DNA of 64,000 nt from JAHJQZ01 sp963676075 (GTDB lineage: Bacteria; Pseudomonadota; Alphaproteobacteria; Rhizobiales; Devosiaceae). The notes beneath the pieces were generated by a model, which had not been told where the DNA came from, did not search any database, and saw only the letters and a program-made list of their open reading frames with translations. Made by a program: the position numbers and the translations under genes. How positions within the stretch are numbered: the stretch's first letter is position 1; the number at the start of each line of letters is the position of its first letter. The DNA lies in the NCBI GenBank assembly GCA_963676075.2, contig CAXXNZ010000011.1, positions 186,001 to 250,000 of the forward strand, in the 5' to 3' direction. This document shows, in pieces, positions 1 through 7,850 of the stretch.

Positions 1-2
1 CG

Positions 3-1106
3 TGGACGCCGTCGGCAATCGGCTGGATCGGCAAAAAGCTTGTCCAGATCGCGGAGCTGGCACGGGGAGATCTCGACGACGAAATCTCGCTCACCAAATA
101 CGAAAAAGAAGAGGCCGAATCTGCGGCCAACAAGGTTCAGGACGAACTCGACGACATCGCCCTCGCTTCCGCTCCCGGGAGCGAAAAACCCGACGAAGAA
201 GTGGTCGAGGATGATGACGATCCGGCCAGCGAAAGCTCTGAGCAGGAGACGCTCGTTGTCCTCAGTAGGTTGCCGATTGCTGCGGGAAGCGACGCCAAGA
301 AGCTGTTGGAGCCATTCAAGGGTCTGGTGAACAAGGCTCTGCCGCTTGTTGCTACTCCCGACCTTGCTGCCATGCGGGCAACGTTGGTCGAAGAGTTGCC
401 GCATCTTCGGTCGGTCATCGACGCTGTGTTGACGCCGATGGCGTCGTTCAAGACCGTGCATATTCCGCCGACGCTTTTCGTCGGCCCGCCTGGCTGCGGC
501 AAGACCACGCTGGCCGAAAGGCTGCTTCAGGAACTCAGTGTTCCTGCGACAACCTACGATGCCGCCGGAACGGCGGATGCGATGGTGCTCGGGTCGTCGC
601 GGAAATGGTCCAATGCCTCCCCCGGACTCTTGCTCGATCTGATCGTTCAAAACGAGGTCGCGAACCCTGGAGTCGTCATCGACGAAATCGATAAAATGGG
701 CGGCAGTGACAGGAACGGCGACCTGCGCACAGCCTTGCTGGGCCTTTTCGAACCCCGGCGGGCCGTGAGCTATCTCGACCGGCACCTGGATGTTCCGATC
801 GATTACTCGCAGGTCATCTGGCTCGGAACCGCGAACAGCATGGTTGGAATCCCGCTGCCGCTCGCAAACCGGATGCGGGTGCTCAAATGCCCGGCGCCGG
901 GTCGGGAGCATCTGGATGTGCTGGCGCCTCAGTTGCTGAGGGCGTTGCTGTCCTCGCGCGGTATGGACGAGAGGTGGTACCAGCCGCTGACGCAGATGGA
1001 GCTCAATATGCTTCATCGTCACTGGCGCGGCGGGTCGATCCGAAATCTCCGGCGTTTGCTCGAAGGGGTTTTGGCGGCGCGGGAAAAGGACCTGCCAACC
1101 GCCTAG
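3..1106 (+). CDS. Lon-type AAA+ ATPase without protease domain (5' end outside window)
   Basis: The reading frame is open from the left edge, so the N-terminus is missing. The visible part begins with a helical stretch, then a very acidic linker (about residues 55-75, many Asp/Glu). An AAA+ module follows: Walker A GPPGCGKTT near nt 483-509 and Walker B VVIDEID near nt 672-692, then a sensor-like segment WLGTANS. The ATPase resembles the AAA+ part of Lon, but the frame stops right after the lid helices and there is no S16 peptidase domain with its Ser-Lys dyad. It may therefore act as a remodelling ATPase or partner of an unseen protein; that is inference. A GTG at 201 is an internal start candidate, but the frame reads open and plausibly coding upstream of it. 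It sits next to decayed mobile DNA and may belong to an island. Confidence 0.75.
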   Translation, partial: WTPSAIGWIGKKLVQIAELARGDLDDEISLTKYEKEEAESAANKVQDELDDIALASAPGSEKPDEEVVEDDDDPASESSEQETLVVLSRLPIAAGSDAKKLLEPFKGLVNKALPLVATPDLAAMRATLVEELPHLRSVIDAVLTPMASFKTVHIPPTLFVGPPGCGKTTLAERLLQELSVPATTYDAAGTADAMVLGSSRKWSNASPGLLLDLIVQNEVANPGVVIDEIDKMGGSDRNGDLRTALLGLFEPRRAVSYLDRHLDVPIDYSQVIWLGTANSMVGIPLPLANRMRVLKCPAPGREHLDVLAPQLLRALLSSRGMDERWYQPLTQMELNMLHRHWRGGSIRNLRRLLEGVLAAREKDLPTA

Positions 1107-1681
1107 CGATGAACCTTTCGCATGCCCGCTACAGGTTCACCAATCGGGCTGCATTTCGGTTCATGTCTCACCCAATTGGTTCTCGGCCCAATCCACTTGA
1201 CTGGGGCGCGAAGGTGGGACACACACATATGGGACACACTGGCGAGTGAATTGACAATAAGACTCGCAAATTCAATGGGTTGGATGGATGGTCGAACTTG
1301 AGTTCGAATCCAGGTTCCCCAGCCAACTCCTTTGTCTGAACGTTCACAAGTTATCCTGCCTGTATGGGCGGGGTCTCCTCCGCCGATGTGTTCGAGTACT
1401 CCCCTTCGCTGGCCGACAAAGTGGCAGTAGACTGGGACAAGGGCATTGATCACGTCGTCCGCAAGCTGCTGGTGGCAATCGGATAGGTGACGCTGGAGGC
1501 AGAAGGCCTCTGAGCAGTATGCCAATAGAAGTAATGTGCGCGGCCTCTCCCCGTAGGCGATGTCTTTGGGTCGTCGCAGTGGAACGTAGCGAGCCCGCTC
1601 GGTGCTCAATCTAGAGCGGACCGGCTACGGGCAAGAGGGTCAAACAATCCCCACAGGCCACAGGCGAGCAATCAGCGCCGC
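1107..1681. other. Non-coding, decayed stretch with no supportable gene
   Basis: No reading frame here gives a recognisable protein. The only structured item I see is the tRNA-like 3' end at 1302-1325. Together with the nagA and transposase fragments that follow, it reads as the eroded edge of an inserted element. Confidence 0.5.
1302..1325 (+). repeat. tRNA-Gln-like 3' end fragment, possible attachment-site remnant
   Basis: The 24 bases hold a T-loop sequence (GTTCGAATC), then a 3' acceptor strand ending TTCCCCAGCCA, including the CCA. From memory, rhizobial tRNA-Gln genes start TGGGGAA and end TTCCCCAGCCA, so the acceptor strand fits. No matching 5' half lies upstream: there is no TGGGGAA, and the preceding bases pair poorly with the T-stem. 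It is therefore not a working tRNA. Integrases of genomic islands often leave such tRNA 3' ends as att sites, which is the favoured explanation. Confidence 0.5.
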
Positions 1682-2095
1682 TCAGCGGAGATGAGAGATT
1701 TGTCCTGAGTTGGTCCCATCGATGTCGTTGGAGTCTATCAGCTCTCCGATGGGAGATGTCTCCCGTTTGGAGGACTTCGTCCTCTTCGGGAATAGGTCCA
1801 GCTCTCGGAGCACTCGCAGTGTCACCGCTGGTGATACGTAAGGGAACGATCCAATATCGGATGTTCGTCCGATGATCGCAGCAGGTATGCTTGTTGCCAT
1901 GGCGAGCGCCCTGTCCAACGGACAGTCACACATTTCGACAAGATTGCGGATCGCGGTTGAGATATCGATATCGGAACCGGCAAGCGTGCCATCTTCCAGG
2001 GCCAAGCAGCCGCCTTTTCGAATAACCCGGCGACTGTTCATCAGGAAGTCTGTATATCCTTGCACCAGAATCGCCGTGTGACGCGAGAGCGTCAC
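1682..2095 (-). pseudogene. nagA: N-acetylglucosamine-6-phosphate deacetylase, C-terminal remnant
   Basis: The translated fragment holds the C-terminal signature of NagA: a Gly-rich turn, then LEDGTLAGSDIDISTAIRN and a helix with ALAMATSIPAAIIGR. In intact enzymes this Asp-Gly-Thr-Leu-Ala-Gly segment lies late in the amidohydrolase barrel. The catalytic metal-binding N-terminal two thirds are absent. On this strand the missing part would lie beyond 2095, where an IS5-type transposase fragment begins instead, so insertion probably cut the gene. The last 40 or so residues also drift from the family. No working enzyme is expected. Confidence 0.65.
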
Positions 2096-2168
2096 AATTG
2101 CCGGAGAACCGGTCTTGCTAGAGCTTGTGGGAAATCACAAATCAGCGCGAATATGAGTCACGCTTTGG

Positions 2169-2447
2169 ATGGATCGCTTTGTCCTGACCGGCGCCCAATT
2201 GGCGAAGATAAAACCGCATTGTCTGTGGAAAGCGACGGATCCCGGTCGCAGTGGGAGACGCAACCGGATGTTCATTGAAGCCGTGCTTTGGAGTGTGCGC
2301 ACGGGAAGTCAACTTCTCGTAAAACTCGGATCTTCGTCAGCGCCGACGTCCCCTTATGAAACACTCGGCGTGTCCCGTGCTTCTGCTGCCGGATACTTTT
2401 GGAATGGTGGTTGGCAGGGGCTCGAACGGTCTGGTTCCGCTCATTGA
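2169..2447 (+). pseudogene. IS5-family transposase, N-terminal remnant
   Basis: Residues 1-48 match the start of IS5/IS427-type transposases (MDRFVLTGAQLAKIKPHC, then an Asp-Pro-Gly-Arg motif and EAVLWSVRTGS). From about nt 2310 the family match is lost, which suggests a frameshift or deletion where the family normally has WRDLP. The DDE catalytic core is missing, so the element cannot move by itself. I could not define terminal inverted repeats. It lies between the nagA remnant and the first polysaccharide gene, and may mark the event that brought this locus in. Confidence 0.6.
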
Positions 2448-2465
2448 TTGGGTTGCAATTCTCGT

Positions 2466-3581
2466 ATGCGCGTTCTTCATTTCTATAAAACATCAATTCC
2501 CGATTCACATGGTGGCATCGAGCAGGTGATCGACCAGTTGGCCCGCGGTTTGACGCAGCACGGCGTCGAGGTCGATGTTCTATCTCTTTCCGCCGCTGGG
2601 CGAGCCGACACGACGGTGCTGGACGGCTACAGACGTCACACAGTTCGCAAGAATTTTGAAATCGCGTCCACAGGGTTTTCAGCGTCGGCCTTTGGACGCT
2701 TTCGAGAGCTTTCCGCGCAGGCCGACATTGTCCATCTGCATTTCCCATGGCCATTCGCCGACATCGTTCACTTCGCCACCCGCAATCGCAAGCCGACGGT
2801 GTTGACCTATCATTCCGACATTGTTCGCCAGAAGCGTCTCGGCGCGCTTTATCGACCATTGGAGCGACGATTCCTGGCCACGATGGATGCAATCGTCGCC
2901 ACATCACAGAATTATTTGGTTTCGTCCGGAGTCCTTCCACAATTTGCCGAAAAGGTCACGGTTATTCCGATCGGCATCGGCGACAAGACGTATGTGGCAC
3001 CGAACACCAAGGTGCTTGATTTCTGGCGGGAACGGCTACCTAAGAAGTTTTTCTTATTCGTTGGCGTTCTGCGCTACTACAAGGGACTGCATATCCTGCT
3101 CGATGCCATGGCGGATATCGATATTCCCGTTGTGATTGTAGGTGCCGGTCCGACGGAAAGGGAATTGAAGGCTCAGGCAGATCGACTTCAGCTCTCCAAC
3201 GTCCATTTTCTTGGCTTTTTGCCGGAGGAAGACAAGGCGGCATTGCTGACGCTGTGCTACGGTGTCGTGTTTCCTTCGCATCTCCGCTCGGAAGCTTTCG
3301 GCATTTCGCTTCTGGAAGGTGCCATGTTCGGCAAGCCCTTGATTTCGAGCGAGATCGGCACCGGGACGAGCTTTGTCAACATCAACGAGGAAACAGGCCT
3401 CGTCGTGAGACCGAGCAGCCCCGCTGCGCTGCGCAAAGCGATTATGAGGTTGTGGAGCAATCCCGAGGAAGCGAAAGCAATGGGACGCCGGGCGGCAGAA
3501 CGCTACAGCGCCGTGTTCACTCTCGAGCCAATGGTCGAAGCGCATCTTGATCTTTATCAGCGCGTCCTTGCGCAGCGATGA
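2466..3581 (+). CDS. GT4-type glycosyltransferase
   Basis: A 371-residue GT-B enzyme that would transfer a sugar from a nucleotide donor onto a growing surface glycan at the cytoplasmic face of the membrane. The N-terminal domain opens with MRVLHFYKTSIPDSHGGIE, the Gly-rich acceptor-side loop of GT4 enzymes. The C-terminal domain holds FLFVGVLRYYKGL and the donor-site motif EAFGISLLEGAMFGKP, which contains the EX7E glutamates. I chose ATG 2466 because the family begins here; an upstream in-frame TTG at 2448 would add six unconserved residues. It is the first intact gene after decayed mobile DNA and converges with the next GT4 gene. Donor and acceptor cannot be told from sequence. Confidence 0.85.
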   Translation: MRVLHFYKTSIPDSHGGIEQVIDQLARGLTQHGVEVDVLSLSAAGRADTTVLDGYRRHTVRKNFEIASTGFSASAFGRFRELSAQADIVHLHFPWPFADIVHFATRNRKPTVLTYHSDIVRQKRLGALYRPLERRFLATMDAIVATSQNYLVSSGVLPQFAEKVTVIPIGIGDKTYVAPNTKVLDFWRERLPKKFFLFVGVLRYYKGLHILLDAMADIDIPVVIVGAGPTERELKAQADRLQLSNVHFLGFLPEEDKAALLTLCYGVVFPSHLRSEAFGISLLEGAMFGKPLISSEIGTGTSFVNINEETGLVVRPSSPAALRKAIMRLWSNPEEAKAMGRRAAERYSAVFTLEPMVEAHLDLYQRVLAQR

Positions 3582-3662
3582 GGGGCTTGATATCGGGCAG
3601 GAGCGCCCGCGAGGTTGCATGCGAGGCGTGAGCGAAACCAAAGGCGCCTGACACGGTCTTTT

Positions 3663-4841
3663 TCATCCGTTTTCAGCGGGTTCTTCAGCGGTCTCGCTCA
3701 GGATCGCCTTCAGCCGCGAAATGAACCGATCACGGGCAAAAAAAGCTGCCCGTGCTTCACAGGCCGGACGCATTTTGGCGGCGCGATCCGGTGTCATGGC
3801 GCGGACGGCGTTTGCGAGATCTTCAGGGGTGAACTCGGGCTTTAGCAGCACGCCTGTTTCGCCCGGGACAATGGACTCGACAAGCCCTCCCTCCGCAACG
3901 CCGATGACCGGCTTGCCTGCCGCCATCGATTCGACCGGCGACATGCCAAAGTCCTCATCGATCGGCACGTAGATCGTGGCAAGAGCGTTGCCGACAAGAC
4001 GGGCAAGCTCGTCGTCCGCCGACCAACTGAGAAACGAGATGTTGTCAGCACCGTTCGCCCTTTTCCTCAGGGCGTCCAGTTCCTCTCCGCCCGAGGCGAT
4101 GATGAGCTTCTTGTCAGGCATCGCGCAGAAGGCATCAACGATCCGGTCAACGCGCTTGAGCGCCGTCAGCCGCGCCATCGACAAGTAGTAGTCACCCTGG
4201 CCTTTGAAGATGAAGCGTTTCGTGTCGATGGGCGGATAAACGACGATGCTGTCGCGTCCAAGATATCTATGAATGCGGGCGCGCGTGTTCTCCGAATTGG
4301 TGAGGATGACATGCATGCGCGCCACGGCCCGCCGGTAGCGATTGGCGAAAATTCCGAACACGAGCCTTGCGGGTGGGCGCATCAATGGCGGCAATCGCGA
4401 AAGAAAATGCAGGCGTTGGTCGAAAAGAAAACGCGGTGGCGTGTGGCAGTAAAAGACGTTGCGGCCGCCGGACGATTTCGGCGGCGCGGCGAAAGGTGCC
4501 GCGATGCCGGAAAAAACACGGATCCGGTGGCGTGCCGCCATTCGCCTTCGAAGCCTGAAAGCGACGGCCAGTGCCAGGGGGCGCAGGCCCGGCCGGCGGC
4601 ACCATTTCGGCAGGTTGAGATCGGTGAAGTCTGCCGGAAACGCCTCTTCGGGATAAGTCTCGGCGGTGCGGTAGCCGAAGGTCAGCGTTGTGCAGAGTTC
4701 CTTGACCATGTCCAGAACCAGCCGTTCGCCGCCGCCCCTTATGGCGAAATAGTCGTGAAAGACGGCCACGTCACCGCAATCAGACGGCTCGGGCTGCGGA
4801 CCATGAGTCGGCAGCTGCTGCGAGGATGTGCGAATTTCCAT
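3663..4841 (-). CDS. GT4-type glycosyltransferase
   Basis: A 392-residue GT-B glycosyltransferase. The first 25 residues are poorly conserved. The fold then starts with VAVFHDYFAIRGGGERL, the Gly-Gly-Gly-Glu acceptor loop typical of this subgroup. The C-terminal half holds YYLSMARLTALKRVD and the donor motif EDFGMSPVESMAAGKPVIG with both EX7E glutamates. No signal peptide or membrane segment is seen, so it should act in the cytoplasm on a lipid-linked or nascent glycan. It is convergent with the GT4 gene at 2466 and divergent from the PqqD-like gene at 5067, so it is probably transcribed separately. Confidence 0.85.
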   Translation of the reverse strand: MEIRTSSQQLPTHGPQPEPSDCGDVAVFHDYFAIRGGGERLVLDMVKELCTTLTFGYRTAETYPEEAFPADFTDLNLPKWCRRPGLRPLALAVAFRLRRRMAARHRIRVFSGIAAPFAAPPKSSGGRNVFYCHTPPRFLFDQRLHFLSRLPPLMRPPARLVFGIFANRYRRAVARMHVILTNSENTRARIHRYLGRDSIVVYPPIDTKRFIFKGQGDYYLSMARLTALKRVDRIVDAFCAMPDKKLIIASGGEELDALRKRANGADNISFLSWSADDELARLVGNALATIYVPIDEDFGMSPVESMAAGKPVIGVAEGGLVESIVPGETGVLLKPEFTPEDLANAVRAMTPDRAAKMRPACEARAAFFARDRFISRLKAILSETAEEPAENG

Positions 4842-4990
4842 GGCGAGAACCTGTGGTCAGGGCGTATCGGGCGGGCTTCCGGTGACGCACGACGGATGCC
4901 CGGATCCCCCGCGAGCCGTCATTATGAGGCGCAGGTTTTTGTGAAAACAAGCATCATCGTGCGAAGCGGCACAGGGGTGGCTTGGCGGCA

Positions 4991-5019
4991 TTGACATTCC
5001 AGCTGTCTGTGACGACTTT
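4991..5019 (+). promoter_or_regulatory. Possible promoter for the PqqD-like cassette
   Basis: A consensus TTGACA (4991-4996) is followed after 17 bases by a weak GACTTT (5014-5019), 48 bases before the PqqD-like start. The -35 is perfect but the -10 is poor, so this is tentative. Confidence 0.3.
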
Positions 5020-5066
5020 GTGCGCCTTTGCGGGCAAAATAGCCCTATGCGCTAAGGGGATACCTC

Positions 5067-5489
5067 ATGCAGCACTACACCACCGAGGTGCCGGAAATGG
5101 CGAGTGAGCTTTTCGATGGAGAGCTGGTCATCGCCAATTACGGGGTGGGTACCTATTATTCGGTGTCGATGACGGGCGCGCTGATATGGCAAGGCCTGCG
5201 CGGAGGCCTGTCCGATGCCGAGGTTGCGGACTGGCTGGCGGGGCACTATGCCGGCCAGGCGGCTGAAATTCCGGGCCTCGTCACGGAATTCATCGCACAG
5301 ATGCAGCGTGAAGGACTGGTCATGCCGATCGAGGAAGGCGCGAATCGGACGGGTGAATTGCCTGCGCTCGATGGAGGCAGATTCGCAGCCCCGGAACTCG
5401 AACGGTATGACGACATGAAGGAGCTGCTGCTGCTCGATCCGGTCCATGATGTCGCGGAGGCAGGATGGCCCAAGCGTGCCGACGAGTGA
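5067..5489 (+). CDS. PqqD-family (RRE-fold) protein
   Basis: A 140-residue protein. Residues 15-90 have the PqqD winged-helix pattern: VIANYGVGTYYSVSMTGALIW, then acidic helices ending QREGLV. PqqD proteins bind leader peptides of ribosomally made, modified peptides and hand them to a modifying enzyme; a branch also occurs with HPr-kinase-like proteins in polysaccharide or exosortase loci. The C-terminal 50 residues are an unconserved tail rich in Leu and Asp. ATG 5067 follows a good Shine-Dalgarno AAGGGGA (5054-5060). The next gene starts inside its 3' end, which suggests translational coupling. No precursor peptide gene was found nearby, so its ligand is unknown. Confidence 0.75.
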   Translation: MQHYTTEVPEMASELFDGELVIANYGVGTYYSVSMTGALIWQGLRGGLSDAEVADWLAGHYAGQAAEIPGLVTEFIAQMQREGLVMPIEEGANRTGELPALDGGRFAAPELERYDDMKELLLLDPVHDVAEAGWPKRADE

Positions 5490-6486
5490 CATTCCAAGAT
5501 TCCGCACGGCGATAGCGCGCGCGCTCGAGCTTGCCGACATCCGCGAAACCGTCGCGAGCGGACCATTTGTCATAGACGTCCATATCGACCGGGCGAGCCG
5601 CGATCTGGGCGTGCTCTCGGCGCTGGAACGCGCGACCGGCGACGGACTGGAGTGTCAATCCACCGTAGCGATCCTGGCCGGGCCGCAAACGGCGCTGGAA
5701 GACGTGCTGCCGACCGATCGCACCCGCCGCGTGCTCATGGAGAATCCGGATTTTTACGCGCTCTGGATGCCGTTTCCGGACAACGCCCTTTTTCTTTATG
5801 ACATCGCGCATAGCCGCGGCTTGATGTGGCTGCCAGAACAGATTGCGCCGGCGTGGCTCCTCAGCCGCCCAATGCTTCCACTTCTTCATGCCCATGCCAG
5901 CGCCGGGCCATGGTGTCCGGTACATGCCGCCTCGGTCGGCGTCGACGGGCGATTCCTGCTTTTCATCGGCGCTGGCGGATCGGGAAAAACGACGGCGGCG
6001 TTGGCCTGCGGGGCATTGGGCTGGCAGTATGCCGGCGATGATTTCGTGATGATCAATCCGGCGGAGAGCCGGGTATTGCCGCTGTTTTCCTCGGGACGGC
6101 TCCGCCTCAAGGGAGGGAATGCACTCGACAATCTGTTGGGAAGGCATGCGATTGCCACCTCCCGTGAGGACGATGATCCGCGACGAGAGCTGCGCCTTGG
6201 CCGGGATTTCGCCAATTGGGCAATCGCCGGTGGAGACGTGGAGGCGATCCTGGTGCTGCGACGGCAGGGCAAAAAAAGGTTCGATACCGGTGCGGTGCGT
6301 GCAGCAGATGTCTTCGGAGCCATGCTGTCCGCCACCCGTGCCTGCGCGCCCGGCCTAAGCGCCTCCCTGACGCGCAAGCTGCTTGCCGCCTCCCGCATGG
6401 CGCCTGCCCTGTCCGTAGACACCGGCGACGATCCCCTGGCGATCCCGGACGGGCTTCGCCGCTTTCTCGACCGGGAACCGGCGTAA
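5446..6486 (+). CDS. HPr-kinase-related P-loop protein
   Basis: A 346-residue protein. The C-terminal half has the HPr kinase/phosphorylase fold signature: P-loop GAGGSGKTTAALA at residues 175-187 and a GDDF motif near 197, where HprK enzymes carry the Asp residues for metal binding and catalysis. The N-terminal 160 residues do not resemble the HprK N-domain. No PTS HPr gene is nearby. Related proteins phosphorylate peptides in lasso-peptide clusters and occur as HprK-related kinases beside PqqD proteins, so phosphorylation of a peptide, protein or glycan is plausible but unproven. ATG 5446 overlaps the PqqD-like gene by 44 bases; GTG 5476 is an alternative start. It abuts the GT2 gene at 6487. 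Confidence 0.75.
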   Translation: MMSRRQDGPSVPTSDIPRFRTAIARALELADIRETVASGPFVIDVHIDRASRDLGVLSALERATGDGLECQSTVAILAGPQTALEDVLPTDRTRRVLMENPDFYALWMPFPDNALFLYDIAHSRGLMWLPEQIAPAWLLSRPMLPLLHAHASAGPWCPVHAASVGVDGRFLLFIGAGGSGKTTAALACGALGWQYAGDDFVMINPAESRVLPLFSSGRLRLKGGNALDNLLGRHAIATSREDDDPRRELRLGRDFANWAIAGGDVEAILVLRRQGKKRFDTGAVRAADVFGAMLSATRACAPGLSASLTRKLLAASRMAPALSVDTGDDPLAIPDGLRRFLDREPA

Positions 6487-7161
6487 ATGGCCCCCGGCGT
6501 TACCAGCGTCATAGTGCCGATGCTCAACGGAGCCCGCTTTGTCGGCGAAAGCCTTGATTCGGCACGCCGGCAACTCAGCGGGCACGATGAGATCATCGTC
6601 GTCGATAACGGATCGACGGATGCTTCGATTGCGGTGGTCGAAGCGATCGGCGATCCGCGCATCAGGATTATCGAGGAGGCGCGATCCGGCCCGGCCGCGA
6701 CGCGCAACGCCGGGCTGCGGCAGGCCCGCGGCGCGTTCGTCGCCTTCCTCGACTGCGACGATCTCTGGCCCGAAAACCGCCATCCGGCTCTTCTGAAAAT
6801 CCTGAACGACGACCCCGCCTGCGACGGCGCATACGGTCGGGTCAGAGTCCTTTTCGACGGCCCCCTTGATCCGCGATTTGCACATCTGGATGGCGTGCAC
6901 ACCGCCCGTGTATTGCTTCACCCCTTCCTGTTTCGCCGGTCGATCCTCGATCGCGTCGGGCCATTCAACGAGGCGATGGCTACCGGAGAGGATTCCGACC
7001 TTCTGGTGCGCATGGCCGAAATCGGCGCCCGGTTCGCTGTCTATGACGGGGATGCGGGCATCTACCGGCGCCACGACGCCAACATGACGCTGAAACAGGG
7101 CGCGATCAAAGCCGGGGTCATGGGCGCGCTGGCCCAGAAGCTGAAGAGGAAACACCAGTAA
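6487..7161 (+). CDS. Small GT2-family glycosyltransferase
   Basis: A 224-residue GT-A enzyme. It starts with TSVIVPMLNGARFVGESLDS, has the nucleotide-binding VVDNGSTD segment, and the DxD-type metal motif FLDCDDLW near residues 86-93. It lacks the C-terminal membrane helices found in processive synthases, so it should add one sugar in the cytoplasm. The start codon lies immediately after the HPr-kinase-like stop, and the stop overlaps the next GT2 start (TAATG). These genes are therefore one transcription unit and probably one pathway. The acceptor is unknown; it could be the glycan or a target of the PqqD-like protein. Confidence 0.8.
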   Translation: MAPGVTSVIVPMLNGARFVGESLDSARRQLSGHDEIIVVDNGSTDASIAVVEAIGDPRIRIIEEARSGPAATRNAGLRQARGAFVAFLDCDDLWPENRHPALLKILNDDPACDGAYGRVRVLFDGPLDPRFAHLDGVHTARVLLHPFLFRRSILDRVGPFNEAMATGEDSDLLVRMAEIGARFAVYDGDAGIYRRHDANMTLKQGAIKAGVMGALAQKLKRKHQ

Positions 7162-7850
7162 TGAGTGCAGCTTCGGTATCCGTCGTGATGGCCGTCTGGA
7201 ACGGCGCAGCCTATCTGGCTGAGTGTCTGGACAATATCCTGGCGCAGAGCCGTCCGGCCGATGAAGTGATTGTCGTCGACGACGGATCGGACGACGGCAC
7301 GCCGCGCATTCTCGACGCCTACCGGCCTGCGGTGACGGTGCTGTCGGGGCCGCGTGGCGGACAGGCGGCGGCGCTCGTTCGCGGTCTTGGCGTCGCCAGC
7401 GGATCGCTCCTTGCCTTCCAGGACGCCGACGATCTTTGGCCGGCCGACAAGCTCGCCTTCCAGATCGCCGAGCTCGAACGGGACGATGCGCTCGAGGCTG
7501 TGTTCGGCATGTCCCGGCAATTCGTCAGCCCGGAACACCGCGATAATGCCCGGTTGGCGCCGCGTGAGGAGCTCCTCAAGGGAGAGCTTACGCAGTGCAT
7601 GCTCATTCGGCGCTCGGCTTTTGCACGTATCGGTGGCTTCGATCCGAGCCTGAAGGGCGCGCATTTCGTCGATTGGCTGGCTCGGGCCAAGAGAGCCGGG
7701 CTCATCTATTCGGTGCCTGACAAAGTGGTGCATCTGCGGCGGCTACATCCCGAGAACCAGGGGCGAGTTGCTACGAAAGATCGCGACCACAACCTTTTGA
7801 ACGCCCTGCACCGGAATATCCGCCGCCGGCGCGGCGAGCCCGCTGCCTAA
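7161..7850 (+). CDS. Small GT2-family glycosyltransferase
   Basis: A 229-residue GT-A enzyme, similar in plan to its upstream neighbour: SVSVVMAVWNGAAYLAECLD at the N-terminus, VVDDGSDDGT, and FQDADDLW as the metal-binding DxD near residues 90-97. No membrane segments are seen. The two adjacent GT2 genes may be an ancient duplication that has diverged. It is the last gene of the PqqD-HPrK-GT2-GT2 unit, and its stop overlaps the stop of the convergent nucleotidyltransferase gene by 4 bases. Such tight packing on opposite strands suggests the cassette has been kept together. Confidence 0.8.
   Translation: MSAASVSVVMAVWNGAAYLAECLDNILAQSRPADEVIVVDDGSDDGTPRILDAYRPAVTVLSGPRGGQAAALVRGLGVASGSLLAFQDADDLWPADKLAFQIAELERDDALEAVFGMSRQFVSPEHRDNARLAPREELLKGELTQCMLIRRSAFARIGGFDPSLKGAHFVDWLARAKRAGLIYSVPDKVVHLRRLHPENQGRVATKDRDHNLLNALHRNIRRRRGEPAA

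Noticed and set aside
1270..1325. Complete tRNA-Gln gene
   Set aside because: The 5' acceptor strand, D-arm and anticodon arm are missing; only the 3' end is recognisable.
1103..1609. 168-codon open frame on the minus strand
   Set aside because: No family features, many Cys/His/Arg in an unlikely mix, and it runs over the tRNA-like fragment and the end of the ATPase gene.
4941..4994. 17-codon peptide before the PqqD-like gene as a possible modified-peptide precursor
   Set aside because: GTG start without a ribosome site, basic composition and no leader/core pattern; too weak to call.
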